Of a DNA stretch of 64,000 bases, positions 54,507 through 62,818 are shown piece after piece. Position 1 is the first letter of the stretch. The number at the start of each line of letters is the position of its first letter. Under the pieces are notes generated by a model that saw only the letters and a program-made list of their open reading frames with translations, made no database searches and was not told the origin of the DNA. A program made the translations under genes and the position numbers. The DNA is from Mangrovicella endophytica (GTDB lineage Bacteria > Pseudomonadota > Alphaproteobacteria > Rhizobiales > Rhizobiaceae), in the NCBI RefSeq assembly GCF_002893625.1, contig NZ_PKMZ01000005.1, forward strand, positions 1 to 64,000, given 5' to 3'.

Positions 54507-55325
54507 ATGGAGAGTGGCATGCTTGGACGATCGATTTGCGCTATCGCCTTGGCGGGGCTGATTCAGACCGCGTCTGCGGCCGAGCTGCCAAAGAGCGGAC
54601 TCGTCGAGGATGGCGCGCTGACCTACGGCGTGGCCGCGACCTTCGCGCCCTTCGAGTTCCAGAAGGACGGACAGCTGACCGGCTTCGACATCGACTTCAT
54701 CGGTGCCATCGCCAAGAAGCTGAATGCCGAGCCCAAGGCCATGAACATGGAATTCAAGGGCCTGATCCCGGCGCTGCAGGGCGGCCGGCTCGATGTCATC
54801 AACTCCGCCATGTACATGAACCCACAGCGGGCCGAGCAGGTCGATTTCGTGCCGTATATGAAGATCGGCAACCGGGTCGTGGTGCAGAAAGGCAATCCGG
54901 CGAAGATCACCGGCCGCGACGACACGCTGTGCGGCAAGACCGTCGCAGTGACGCTCGGCGGCATCCAGGAAAGCCAGGCCCGTGCCGACGACGAGCGCTG
55001 CAAGACCGCCGGAAAGGACGGCGTCAAGGTGATGACGCTGCCGACGGCGCAGGATTCCACGCTGACGCTCCGCCAGGGTCGCGCCGACGCGATCTACGAT
55101 TCAACGCCGGGTGTCGCCAAGCTCCTGAACGAGCTGCCGGATGAGTTCGAGACGGTCGGCGAGGAGTTCGAGTCGAGCACCTCGATCGGCATCGCCACCC
55201 GCAAGGGTGACGCCGCGCTCCAGGAGGCCTTGAACGCCGCCATCAAGGATGTTGTCGCCGACGGCACCTATGCCGAGCTCCTGAAGAAGTGGAACCTGCC
55301 GGAGTCCGTTTCGATCTTCAAATGA
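54507..55325 (+). CDS. Amino-acid ABC transporter substrate-binding protein (family 3), system 2
   Basis: This 272-aa periplasmic protein has a signal peptide (CAIALAGLIQTASA-A, cleavage near residue 22). The mature start is typical: YGVAATFAPFEFQKDGQLTGFDIDF. GLIPALQGGRLDVINSAMYM and TLRQGRADAIYDSTPGV form the ligand cleft. A conserved Cys pair (LCGKTVAV, ERCKTAG) may form a disulfide, as in other lysine/glutamine-type receptors. It heads a seven-gene operon, so the ligand is probably the operon's substrate, an amino acid or derivative. Confidence 0.93.
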   Translation: MESGMLGRSICAIALAGLIQTASAAELPKSGLVEDGALTYGVAATFAPFEFQKDGQLTGFDIDFIGAIAKKLNAEPKAMNMEFKGLIPALQGGRLDVINSAMYMNPQRAEQVDFVPYMKIGNRVVVQKGNPAKITGRDDTLCGKTVAVTLGGIQESQARADDERCKTAGKDGVKVMTLPTAQDSTLTLRQGRADAIYDSTPGVAKLLNELPDEFETVGEEFESSTSIGIATRKGDAALQEALNAAIKDVVADGTYAELLKKWNLPESVSIFK

Positions 55326-55337
55326 TCGATCCAGCCG

Positions 55338-55368
55338 GCGAGGCGCGGGCGAAAATCCCGTGCCTCGC
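55338..55368 (+). repeat. Intra-operon stem-loop between binding protein and permease genes
   Basis: GCGAGGCGCGGG (55338-55349) and CCCGTGCCTCGC (55357-55368) form a 12-bp stem with one G-T pair around CGAAAAT. It lies 12 bp after the binding-protein stop with no T run. Such hairpins often protect the abundant binding-protein mRNA from 3' decay. Confidence 0.7.
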
Positions 55369-55407
55369 TGATCCAGGCGCCCGCCGCCGCTCCAGGCTGA
55401 GGCCTTC

Positions 55408-56124
55408 ATGTCGCTACAGCTCGTTCTCGACTACCTCCTGTCGCCGGTCTTCTTTCACGGCGCGCTGATGACGCTGCTGATCACGGTGACGTCGCTGGTC
55501 TTCGGCATCCTGGCCGGCCTCGTCATTGCACTGCTGCAGGAGGCGCGGTTCACGCCAGCCCGGGTGGTGGCGCTCGCCTATCTCTGGCTGTTCCGTGGCA
55601 CGCCGGTCCTCTTCCAGATCATCTTCATCTACAACGTGCTGCCGAGCTTCGGCATCCGCCTGTCGGCCTTCCTGTCGGCGGTGATCGCCCTCTCGCTCAA
55701 CGAGGGCGCCTATATGGCCGAGATCCTGCGCTCGGGCCTCAATGCCGTAAAGACGGGGCAACGCACCGCTGGCCTCGCGCTCGGACTGACCCGCGCGGGC
55801 GTCATGCGCCACATCGTCTTGCCGCAGGCGGTGCGCATCATCCTGCCGCCGGTCGGCAACCAGATGATCGGCATGCTGAAGACCAGCGCGCTCGTCTCCG
55901 TCGTGGCGGTGGAGGAGCTGCTCCTCGTCGCCAACCAGACGGCGAGCGCCAACTTCCGCTACTTCGAGGCGCTGACAGCGGCCGGCCTCTACTACCTCAT
56001 CCTGACGACGATCTTCATGGGCGCGCAGGCCTGGCTCGAGCGCTCGCTCGACCACAAGCGCCGCCGCACCCGCAAGGCGCGTCCGCTCCTCGAACGTCTC
56101 GCGCCCGCGGCAGACGCCCGATGA
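55408..56124 (+). CDS. Amino-acid ABC transporter permease, system 2
   Basis: This 238-aa HEQRO-family inner-membrane permease has the family motif LFRGTPVLFQIIFIYN near residue 60 and the EAA loop TAGLALGLTRAGVMRHIVLPQAV near 118-140 (quoted in part). About five membrane helices are visible, and the C-terminal tail is basic. The stop overlaps the ATPase start by four bases. Confidence 0.93.
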   Translation: MSLQLVLDYLLSPVFFHGALMTLLITVTSLVFGILAGLVIALLQEARFTPARVVALAYLWLFRGTPVLFQIIFIYNVLPSFGIRLSAFLSAVIALSLNEGAYMAEILRSGLNAVKTGQRTAGLALGLTRAGVMRHIVLPQAVRIILPPVGNQMIGMLKTSALVSVVAVEELLLVANQTASANFRYFEALTAAGLYYLILTTIFMGAQAWLERSLDHKRRRTRKARPLLERLAPAADAR

Positions 56125-56918
56125 GCCTTTCCATGAACTCCGCCCAACCGGAGACGCCGATGACAGCTGAACCGTTTCCGGCCGCCGCCCCGCTCCTGAA
56201 CGTTGTCGACGTCAGCAAGAGGTTCGGGGCGCTGCAGGTCCTGAAGAACTGCTCGCTCACCGTCCAGGCAAAGGAGACGGTGGTGCTGATCGGCCCGTCC
56301 GGCTCGGGCAAGTCGACGCTGCTGCGCTGTATCAACCTCCTGTCGCCGGCCGATACGGGTGGCATCTTCTTTCGCGGCGAGGACATCACCCACGAGATGA
56401 AGGATGCGCCGCGGATCCGCCGCGAGATCGGCATGGTGTTCCAGAACTTCGAGCTGTTCCAGCACCTGACGGCGGCCGAGAACATCATGCTGGCGCCGAT
56501 GAAGGTGCTCGGCATGTCGCGCGCCGATGCACATGACGTGGCGGTCGAGCTTCTCGGCAAGGTGCATATCCCGGACAAGGCGGATGCCTATCCGGACGAA
56601 CTCTCCGGCGGCCAGCAGCAGCGCGTGGCGATTGCCCGGGCGCTGGCGATGAAACCGGCGGTGATGCTCTATGACGAGCCGACCTCGGCGCTCGATCCCG
56701 AGATGATCCGTGAGGTGCTGGACGTCATGGCCGAACTCTCGGCGGAGGGGATGACCAGCATCGTCGTCACTCACGAGATGGGTTTTGCCCGGCGCGCTGC
56801 CGACCGGATCGTCTTCATGGAGTCCGGCGAGATCGTCGAGACCGCGAAGGCCGACGACTTCTTCGGCGGCACGGTCAATGCCCGGGCGCGGCGCTTCCTC
56901 GACCAGATCCTCCACTGA
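56121..56918 (+). CDS. Amino-acid ABC transporter ATPase, system 2
   Basis: This 265-aa ATPase of the GlnQ/HisP family has Walker A GPSGSGKST, signature LSGGQQQRVAIARA, Walker [15 protein letters not shown] and switch His in VVTHEMG. The ATG at 56121 overlaps the permease stop. Internal ATGs at 56133 and 56160 are alternatives, since the conserved part begins only at LLNVVDVSKRFG (~residue 28). It energises the single permease. Confidence 0.94.
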   Translation: MSLSMNSAQPETPMTAEPFPAAAPLLNVVDVSKRFGALQVLKNCSLTVQAKETVVLIGPSGSGKSTLLRCINLLSPADTGGIFFRGEDITHEMKDAPRIRREIGMVFQNFELFQHLTAAENIMLAPMKVLGMSRADAHDVAVELLGKVHIPDKADAYPDELSGGQQQRVAIARALAMKPAVMLYDEPTSALDPEMIREVLDVMAELSAEGMTSIVVTHEMGFARRAADRIVFMESGEIVETAKADDFFGGTVNARARRFLDQILH

Positions 56919-56946
56919 GCGACGCCGATCTTCCGTCCTTCCGCAG

Positions 56947-58116
56947 ATGAGCCAGACCATGACCTCCATGCCTGATGCCGCGCGCATGAAGCGCGAGCTC
57001 GCCGACCTCATCGCCATCCGCAGCGAAAATCCGCCCGGGCGCGAGACGGAGGCGGCGCACTACGTCGCTGCGCGGCTGCGCGAGATGGGGCTGGAGGTCG
57101 CGCTCGACGAATACAAGCCGGGCCGCGTCAATGTCGAAGCGCGGCTCGTGAACGGGGCAGGGCCGGTCTTTGCCTTCAATACCCATATGGACACGGTGCC
57201 GGCCGGCGAGGGCTGGTCCAGCGATCCGTTCGCGCTGACGGCGCGGGACGGCAAGCTGTTCGGCCGCGGCGCCTGCGACTGCAAGGGTCCACTCGCCTCC
57301 ATGCTGGAAGCGGTGCGCATGCTCACCGCAGACCGTTCGGCCTGGTCCGGCACGCTGCTCGCCATCTTCGTCGCCGACGAGGAGATCGCCAGCGAAGGCG
57401 CCAAGCATTATGCCGCCAAGCGCCCGGCGATCGACTTCGCGGTCGTCGGCGAGCCGACCTCCAACACAATCTACAGCGCCCATAAGGGCAGCCTGCGGCC
57501 GCTGGTGCGCGTTCTCGGCGTGCCCGCTCATTCCGGGACGCCGCATCTCGGCGAGAACGCCGTGCTGCGGGCCGGTCAGCTCCTCGCCATGGTCGCCGAG
57601 GAGCACGAGACGTCAGTGCGCTTGCGCAGCCATCCGCTGGTCGGGGAGGCGAGCCTGACCGTCACGCGCATCCATGGCGGCCACGCCGACAACGTGCTGC
57701 CCGGCGCCTGCGAGATGCTGCTCGACCGCCGCATGGTGCCGGGCGAGAGCGAGGAGGCCGTCAAGGCGGAGATCGCCGATCTCCTCGGGCGCGCCCATGC
57801 TCGCTTCGGCCTGCGCGCCGAGATCCTCGACTGGAAGCCGACCACCGGCGGCGCCACCGAAACGGCCGCCGATCGGCCGATCGTGCAGAAGAGCCTTGCC
57901 GCGGCCCGTGCGCATGGTGTCGCGGAGCCCGGGCCCTTCGGCTTCCAGGGCGGCTGCGACCTCGTCCATTTCCGCTCGACCGGCGCCGAAGGCGTCGTCA
58001 TCGGACCGGGGTCACTGTCGGTCGCGCACAAGTCGGACGAGTTCGTGCCCGAGGACGAGTTCGTGACATCGAGCCTCATCTATCGCGACACTGCCATCGC
58101 GATGATGAAGGCCTGA
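56947..58116 (+). CDS. M20-family metallopeptidase (ArgE/DapE/ACY1 type)
   Basis: This 389-aa dizinc deacylase or peptidase has metal ligands in NTHMDTVPAGEGWSSDPF (His, then Asp of the bridging motif GRGACDCKGPLA), ADEEIASEGAK (Glu pair), VVGEPTSN and AHKSDEFVP (last His). The dimerisation motif is HSGTPHLGENAV. It would remove an acyl group or split an amide from an imported amino-acid derivative. ATG 56947 is the first in-frame start after the ATPase stop. The gap to the next gene is three bases. Confidence 0.92.
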   Translation: MSQTMTSMPDAARMKRELADLIAIRSENPPGRETEAAHYVAARLREMGLEVALDEYKPGRVNVEARLVNGAGPVFAFNTHMDTVPAGEGWSSDPFALTARDGKLFGRGACDCKGPLASMLEAVRMLTADRSAWSGTLLAIFVADEEIASEGAKHYAAKRPAIDFAVVGEPTSNTIYSAHKGSLRPLVRVLGVPAHSGTPHLGENAVLRAGQLLAMVAEEHETSVRLRSHPLVGEASLTVTRIHGGHADNVLPGACEMLLDRRMVPGESEEAVKAEIADLLGRAHARFGLRAEILDWKPTTGGATETAADRPIVQKSLAAARAHGVAEPGPFGFQGGCDLVHFRSTGAEGVVIGPGSLSVAHKSDEFVPEDEFVTSSLIYRDTAIAMMKA

Positions 58117-58119
58117 ACC

Positions 58120-59217
58120 ATGCGCCTGTCGCTGCACCGGGCCCTCCTCACCTACGGAGGCGGGCTGACCCTTCACACCGCATCGTCGGGCAAGGTGGCC
58201 GGGCTCGATGCGCTGTATCTGCGCCTCGTCGACGGGGACGGCGTCGAGGCGGTCGGCGAGGTGCGCATCAACATCGCCTATCTCAACGGCCTTGCAGCCG
58301 AGACGGTGCTGGCGGAGGCCGTCGCCCTGTTGCCGCGGCTCGATCTATCCGGCGATCCGGTTGCGCTTCTGGCCGAGCCGCCGGCGCTGCTCCAGACGGC
58401 CAGCGCACCGGTCCGGATGCTCCTCGACATGGCGCTGCACGACCTTGCGGCGAAGCGCGCCGGCCTGCCGCTGGCAGAGTTCCTCGGGCTCGCCGCCGGG
58501 GCACCGGTCGAGCACCCGACCAATCAGACGCTGTTCATCACCGACGACACGACCTTCTTGGCGCAGGCAAGCGCCTATGTGGAGCGCGGCTTCCGCGACC
58601 TGAAGGTGCGCATCGGCGCCGGCGACTTCGAGGCGGATGTCACCCGGATCAAGCTTCTGCGCGAGCGCTTTGGCGCCTCGCTCAAGCTGGCGGCGGATGC
58701 GAACGGCGCCTGGGACGCCGAGACGGCGCGGGGGCATCTCGACAGGCTCGCAAGCTTCGATCTCGCTTATGTCGAGCAGCCGGTCGCCCCGGCGCCGCTC
58801 GCCGATCTCGCGCGCTTCGCCGAGACGAGCCCGGTGCCGATCATGCTGGACGAGAGCGTCACGGGCGAAGCGGAGGTTGCCGCGATCGCGAATGGCGGTC
58901 ACCGCCTGATGGCGCATCTGAAGCTCGTCAAGCTCGGCGGCCTCGGACCGGCCCTTCGCGCCGCCCGCAGCCTAAGGGCCGCCGGCGTGCCCTTCATGAT
59001 CGGGCAGATGAACGAGGGCGGTCTTGCGACGGCCGCGGCGCTGCATCTCTGCGCGGCGTTGAGGCCGCGCTTCGCCGAGCTCTACGGCGCCGACGGCATC
59101 GAGAACGATCCTGCCGAGGGTCTCGATTATCGCAATGGCACGGTGGCTGCGCCGCAAGCGCCCGGCCTCGGCCTCACCTTCAGGCCTGAACGGACGGCCT
59201 CAATCTGGGAGAATTGA
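58120..59217 (+). CDS. Enolase-superfamily enzyme (muconate-lactonising / dipeptide-epimerase type)
   Basis: This 365-aa protein has an N-terminal capping domain (~1-125) and a (beta/alpha)7-beta barrel. Catalytic landmarks are the second-strand KVR in DLKVRIGAG (~residue 165), metal ligands Asp (AADANGAW), Glu (YVEQPV) and Asp (MLDESV), and the sixth-strand Lys in HLKLVKLGG. A Lys on each side of the barrel is the pattern of 1,1-proton-transfer racemases/epimerases and cycloisomerases. N-acyl amino-acid racemase, dipeptide epimerase and proline-betaine epimerase are candidates. It lies between two hydrolase-fold genes in the operon. Confidence 0.87.
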   Translation: MRLSLHRALLTYGGGLTLHTASSGKVAGLDALYLRLVDGDGVEAVGEVRINIAYLNGLAAETVLAEAVALLPRLDLSGDPVALLAEPPALLQTASAPVRMLLDMALHDLAAKRAGLPLAEFLGLAAGAPVEHPTNQTLFITDDTTFLAQASAYVERGFRDLKVRIGAGDFEADVTRIKLLRERFGASLKLAADANGAWDAETARGHLDRLASFDLAYVEQPVAPAPLADLARFAETSPVPIMLDESVTGEAEVAAIANGGHRLMAHLKLVKLGGLGPALRAARSLRAAGVPFMIGQMNEGGLATAAALHLCAALRPRFAELYGADGIENDPAEGLDYRNGTVAAPQAPGLGLTFRPERTASIWEN

Positions 59218-59219
59218 GA

Positions 59220-60389
59220 ATGGACATCGGAACCGTCGTTCAGGGGTCGGAATCGGCCTTCCCGAAGGCCGAATACGACCGGCGCGTCGCTGAGGCGCGT
59301 GAGGGCTTGGCCGCAGCCGGCCTCGACGTCATGGTCGTCACCGGCCCGGAGAACATCTTCTACCTCACGGGGCAGCAGACGCCCGGCTACTACACCTTCC
59401 AGGCGCTCGTACTGCCGGCGGAAGGCGATCCGATCTTCGTGATCCGCCAGCTCGAATATTTCAACTTCATCGCCAACACCTTCATCTCCGACGCGGCGAT
59501 CTATCAGGACAGCGAGGACCCGGTGTCCTTCCTGACCAAGGTCATCCGCGACCGCGGGCTGGTGGGCAAGCGCGTCGCCATCGACAAGCGCGGCTGGTTC
59601 CTGCCGATCGCGACCTACGAGGCGCTGCAGGAGGCGCTTGGCGCCATTGGCGACGCTGCCGGCATCGTCGAGCGGTTGAGGGCGGTGAAGTCGCCGGCCG
59701 AGATCGAGAAGCTGCGCATCGCCGCGGCCTATGTCGATGCCGGCATGCGCGCGGGCATTGCGGCCGTGAAGGTCGGCGCCACCGAAAATGATCTCGTCGC
59801 GGCGATGATGGGCGCGGCCATCGGCGCCGGCTCGGAATATATGGGCATGGAGCCGCTCGTCTCCTCGGGCCCCCGCTGCGGCGTGCCGCATGGCACCTGG
59901 AAGCGTCGGCGCATCGAGGCCGGCGATCCGGCCTTCCTGGAGATGGCCGCGTGCCACGACCGCTACCACGCCGCGCTGATGCGCTCGGCCTGGCTCGGCA
60001 CCCCGCCGACCGAAGCCGTGGAGATGATGAAGGTCTGCCAGGAGGCGCTCGCCGTCTCGCTCGACACCATCAAGCCGGGCGTTACCTGCGAAGTGCCGCA
60101 TCTGGCCGCGCAGGCGGTGATCGACAAGGCCGGCTATACCGACGCTTTCCGCAAGCGCCTCGGCTACAGCGTCGGCATCTCCTTCGCGCCGGACTGGGGC
60201 GAGGGCGCCATTCTCGGCCTCAACAAGGGTATCACGACGCAGCTTCAGCCGGGCATGGCGTTCCACCTGCCGCCCGCCCTGCGCATCTATGGCCGTTTCA
60301 CGGTCGGCGTCAGCGAAACGATCGTCGTCACCGAGACCGGTCACGACGTGCTCGGCACCATCGGCCGCGACCTCATCCAGGTTGGCTGA
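59220..60389 (+). CDS. M24/creatinase-fold protein with metal ligands largely replaced
   Basis: This 389-aa protein has a creatinase-like N-terminal domain (~1-150; GPENIFYLTGQQTPGYYTF) and a pita-bread catalytic fold (~155-389). Aligned to M24 peptidases, the five metal ligands read Glu241, Ala251/252, Tyr316, Pro351 and Glu366 instead of Asp, Asp, His, Glu, Glu; only the last is kept. His224 (GVPHGTW) remains in the substrate pocket. Loss of the metal site is known for creatinase, which splits a C-N bond without metal, so a non-peptidase hydrolase is likely. ATG 59220 has GGGAG upstream; TTG 59214 overlaps the epimerase stop. Confidence 0.85.
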   Translation: MDIGTVVQGSESAFPKAEYDRRVAEAREGLAAAGLDVMVVTGPENIFYLTGQQTPGYYTFQALVLPAEGDPIFVIRQLEYFNFIANTFISDAAIYQDSEDPVSFLTKVIRDRGLVGKRVAIDKRGWFLPIATYEALQEALGAIGDAAGIVERLRAVKSPAEIEKLRIAAAYVDAGMRAGIAAVKVGATENDLVAAMMGAAIGAGSEYMGMEPLVSSGPRCGVPHGTWKRRRIEAGDPAFLEMAACHDRYHAALMRSAWLGTPPTEAVEMMKVCQEALAVSLDTIKPGVTCEVPHLAAQAVIDKAGYTDAFRKRLGYSVGISFAPDWGEGAILGLNKGITTQLQPGMAFHLPPALRIYGRFTVGVSETIVVTETGHDVLGTIGRDLIQVG

Positions 60390-60425
60390 GCCACCGATCC
60401 AGACAATGACAAAAGGAGCCTTCCC

Positions 60426-61349
60426 ATGAAGGACATCGAGGAATCGCACGCCCGGCTGAAGGGCATCTTCAACATCACGGTCACGCCCTTCACCGCGGAC
60501 GGCGCCATCGACAAGGCGGGCATCGCCCGCTCGGTCGAGCGCGTCATCGGCCTTGGCTATGACGGCCTCCTGATTGGCGGCACCTACGGCGAGTTTCCGG
60601 TGATGGACGCGGCCGAGCGCGCCGACCTCTTCCGGCACGTCATGGATGTCGTTGCCGACCGCGTGCCCGTGATGCTCTGCTCGGCGGATTCCGATCCGCG
60701 CGTGGTGCGGGACCTGACCGTGCTCGCCGGCGATCTCGGCGGCCTGCCGATGGTGACCGCCCCCTACGTGTCGGAGATCACCGACGAGCAGATCGTCGCC
60801 TTCTTCAAGGACATGGCGCCGCTGTCGAAGACGGGCATCCTCGTTTACAACGCGCCCGGCATTGGCATCACCCTGTCGCCGGATGTCTTGGAGCGCCTTG
60901 CCGATACGCCCGGTGCCGTCGGCATCAAGCAGGGCGACCTGTCGGTCGCTGCGATCGACCGGATCGCCAACCGGCTCGGCGGGCGCCTGCGCCTCTTCTG
61001 CGCCTCGGACCTCGCCTTCCTCGGACCGATGATGGCGGGCTTCGACGGCATTTCGTCAACCAACAGCTGCGCCCTGCCGGAGCTGATCCTCGACACCTAC
61101 CGGGCGCTCGAGCGGGGCGACGCGGCGACGGCGCGCGACCTGCACAAGCTCTGGTACGACTTCCGGGCGCTCGCCCGGCGGCATGGTCAGCCGCAGACGA
61201 CCAAGGCGGCCATGAACCTGCGCGGCTTCGATGGCGGCTCGGTGCGGCTGCCGCTGCGCGACGTCCCGGCCGAGGCCAAGGCGGAGATCGCCGCGGTGCT
61301 GAAGACGTTGGCGGGGCTGCCCGAGGCGAAGCTGAAGCTCGCAGCCTGA
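60426..61349 (+). CDS. DapA/NAL-family lyase, second copy
   Basis: This 307-aa (beta/alpha)8 barrel has the Schiff-base Lys at 168 (AVGIKQGDLS) and the active-site Tyr at 141 (ILVYNAPGIG). The substrate loop reads GGTYGEFPVM, unlike the GTTGE of true DapA. It shares only the general family pattern with the copy at 42.7 kb, so the two probably have different substrates. A strong ribosome site (AAAGGAG) precedes ATG 60426. As the last gene of the operon it would cleave a 2-keto acid or dehydrate/deaminate a hydroxy-imino acid formed by the earlier enzymes. Confidence 0.88.
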   Translation: MKDIEESHARLKGIFNITVTPFTADGAIDKAGIARSVERVIGLGYDGLLIGGTYGEFPVMDAAERADLFRHVMDVVADRVPVMLCSADSDPRVVRDLTVLAGDLGGLPMVTAPYVSEITDEQIVAFFKDMAPLSKTGILVYNAPGIGITLSPDVLERLADTPGAVGIKQGDLSVAAIDRIANRLGGRLRLFCASDLAFLGPMMAGFDGISSTNSCALPELILDTYRALERGDAATARDLHKLWYDFRALARRHGQPQTTKAAMNLRGFDGGSVRLPLRDVPAEAKAEIAAVLKTLAGLPEAKLKLAA

Positions 61350-61407
61350 CGGCAGGCATTCGGACATAAACACAGAGCGGACCGTCCGCCCTGCATGAGC
61401 CTCAAAG

Positions 61408-61433
61408 AAAAGGCGGCCCACAGCCGCCTTTTT
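61408..61433 (+). terminator. Bidirectional intrinsic terminator
   Basis: AAAAGGCGGC (61408-61417) and GCCGCCTTTT (61423-61432) form a 10-bp stem with loop CCACA and a T run on the plus strand. The A-rich left arm gives the mirror image on the minus strand. It lies between the convergent lyase and aminotransferase genes. Confidence 0.85.
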
Positions 61434-61443
61434 CGTCTGCCCC

Positions 61444-62658
61444 TTACGCCGCCTTGCGGCGCTCCAGCTTGGCACAGGAGGCGCTGATACGGCGGCAGGC
61501 ATCGCGCAGCATCTCAGTGTCCACGGCATAGGCGATGCGCAGATAGCCGGGCATACCGAAGGCAGAGCCGTGGACGAGGCCGACATGGGCGTCTTCGAGA
61601 AGGAAACTCGCGACATCCAGATCGTTCGCCAGGCTCTGCCCGCCCGGCGTGATGCGCCCGATCAGTCCGCGACAGTCGGCAAAGACGTAGAAGGCGCCGT
61701 CCGGCTGCGCGGCTTCCAGGCCCTCCGTCGCCTCGATCGCCGCCATGACGATGGCACAGCGCTCGCGCAGCGTCTCCAGCCAGACCGTCATGAATCCGGT
61801 GCCGCCTTCCAGCGCTGCGATCGCCGCTGCCTGGCTGATCGTCGAGGGATTCGACGTGCTCTGCGACTGCAGGATCTCCATGGCACTGACGAGCCAGGCC
61901 GGACCGCCGGCATAGCCGATCCGCCAGCCGGTCATGGAGTAGCCCTTCGACACGCCATTGACGGTCAGCGTCCGCGCGAGGAGAGCCGGAGCCGTCGCAG
62001 CCGGCGTTGCGAAGGGGCCGGCGAAGCGGACATGCTCGTAGATGTCGTCCGCCATCACCAGAATGTCCGGATGGCGTTCCAGGACGTCGGTCAGAGCCTT
62101 CATCTCGGCGGGCGAATAGACCGAACCGGTTGGGTTGTTGGGCGAATTCAGCACCACCCAGCGCGTCTTCGGCGTGATTGCGGCTGCCAGATCCTGCGGC
62201 TGCAGCACCCAGCGATCGGCCGCCCGCGTCGAAACGATCACCGGCACGCCGCCGGCAAGGCGGATCATGTCGGGATAGGACACCCAGTAGGGCGCGGGCA
62301 CGATGACCTCGTCGCCGGCATCGAGCGTTGCGAGGAAGGCGTTGAAGATCAGCTGTTTGGCCCCGGCACCGGCGATGATCTGCGACGGCTCGTAGGCAAG
62401 GCCGTTCTCGGTCCGGAACTTGGTGGCGATGGCGGCCTTCAGCTGCGCCGTGCCGGAGACAGCGGTGTATTTCGTGTCGCCGGCGCGAATGGCGGCGATG
62501 CCGGCCTCGGCGATCGCGCCGGGCGTTGCAAAATCCAGTTCGCCCTCGCCAAGATTGGTGACGGCATGACCGGCGGCCCTCAGCGCCCGCACCTTGTTGG
62601 AGATTTCAGCCGTTGGCGATGCACCGACGGCGCTCATGCGGGATGCGAGGCGGGTCAT
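61444..62658 (-). CDS. Class I PLP-dependent aminotransferase (aspartate/aromatic type)
   Basis: This 404-aa fold-type I aminotransferase has the PLP Lys in GVSKGYSMTGWRIGY (~residue 236), the cofactor-binding Asn/Asp segments NSPNNPTGSVYSP and ADDIYEHVRF, and a final substrate-binding Arg in GYLRIAYAVD. Its overall pattern is that of the aspC-like enzymes of Hyphomicrobiales. It could link the amino-acid catabolism nearby to the TCA cycle. It stands alone, divergent from the amidotransferase-like gene. Confidence 0.92.
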   Translation of the reverse strand: MTRLASRMSAVGASPTAEISNKVRALRAAGHAVTNLGEGELDFATPGAIAEAGIAAIRAGDTKYTAVSGTAQLKAAIATKFRTENGLAYEPSQIIAGAGAKQLIFNAFLATLDAGDEVIVPAPYWVSYPDMIRLAGGVPVIVSTRAADRWVLQPQDLAAAITPKTRWVVLNSPNNPTGSVYSPAEMKALTDVLERHPDILVMADDIYEHVRFAGPFATPAATAPALLARTLTVNGVSKGYSMTGWRIGYAGGPAWLVSAMEILQSQSTSNPSTISQAAAIAALEGGTGFMTVWLETLRERCAIVMAAIEATEGLEAAQPDGAFYVFADCRGLIGRITPGGQSLANDLDVASFLLEDAHVGLVHGSAFGMPGYLRIAYAVDTEMLRDACRRISASCAKLERRKAA

Positions 62659-62689
62659 GGAAAAGTCCTCTGGAACTGCGCTGCCGTTA

Positions 62690-62724
62690 TTGTATCGATT
62701 GGATCAATATGATCAATCTATGCA
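62690..62724. promoter_or_regulatory. AT-rich repeat in the divergent aminotransferase / GATase gap
   Basis: Within this 160-bp gap, the 7-mer GATCAAT occurs twice in tandem (GATCAAT-AT-GATCAAT), preceded by TTGTATCGATTG. The tandem half-sites and low GC in a divergent gap suggest an operator or promoter. No single factor can be named. Confidence 0.4.
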
Positions 62725-62818
62725 TCGCCGACGTGCCGGCCCTTGCTGGCTGTCCCGTGCGGCTCCGGCACCGGATGTTGTATTGAAGTCGCAGGAATGA
62801 GCGAGGCACAGTAGCGCG

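Noticed and set aside
42723-61349. Calling either DapA-family gene dapA for lysine synthesis
   Set aside because: Both lack the GTTGE motif and lie in catabolic operons beside transporters and regulators.
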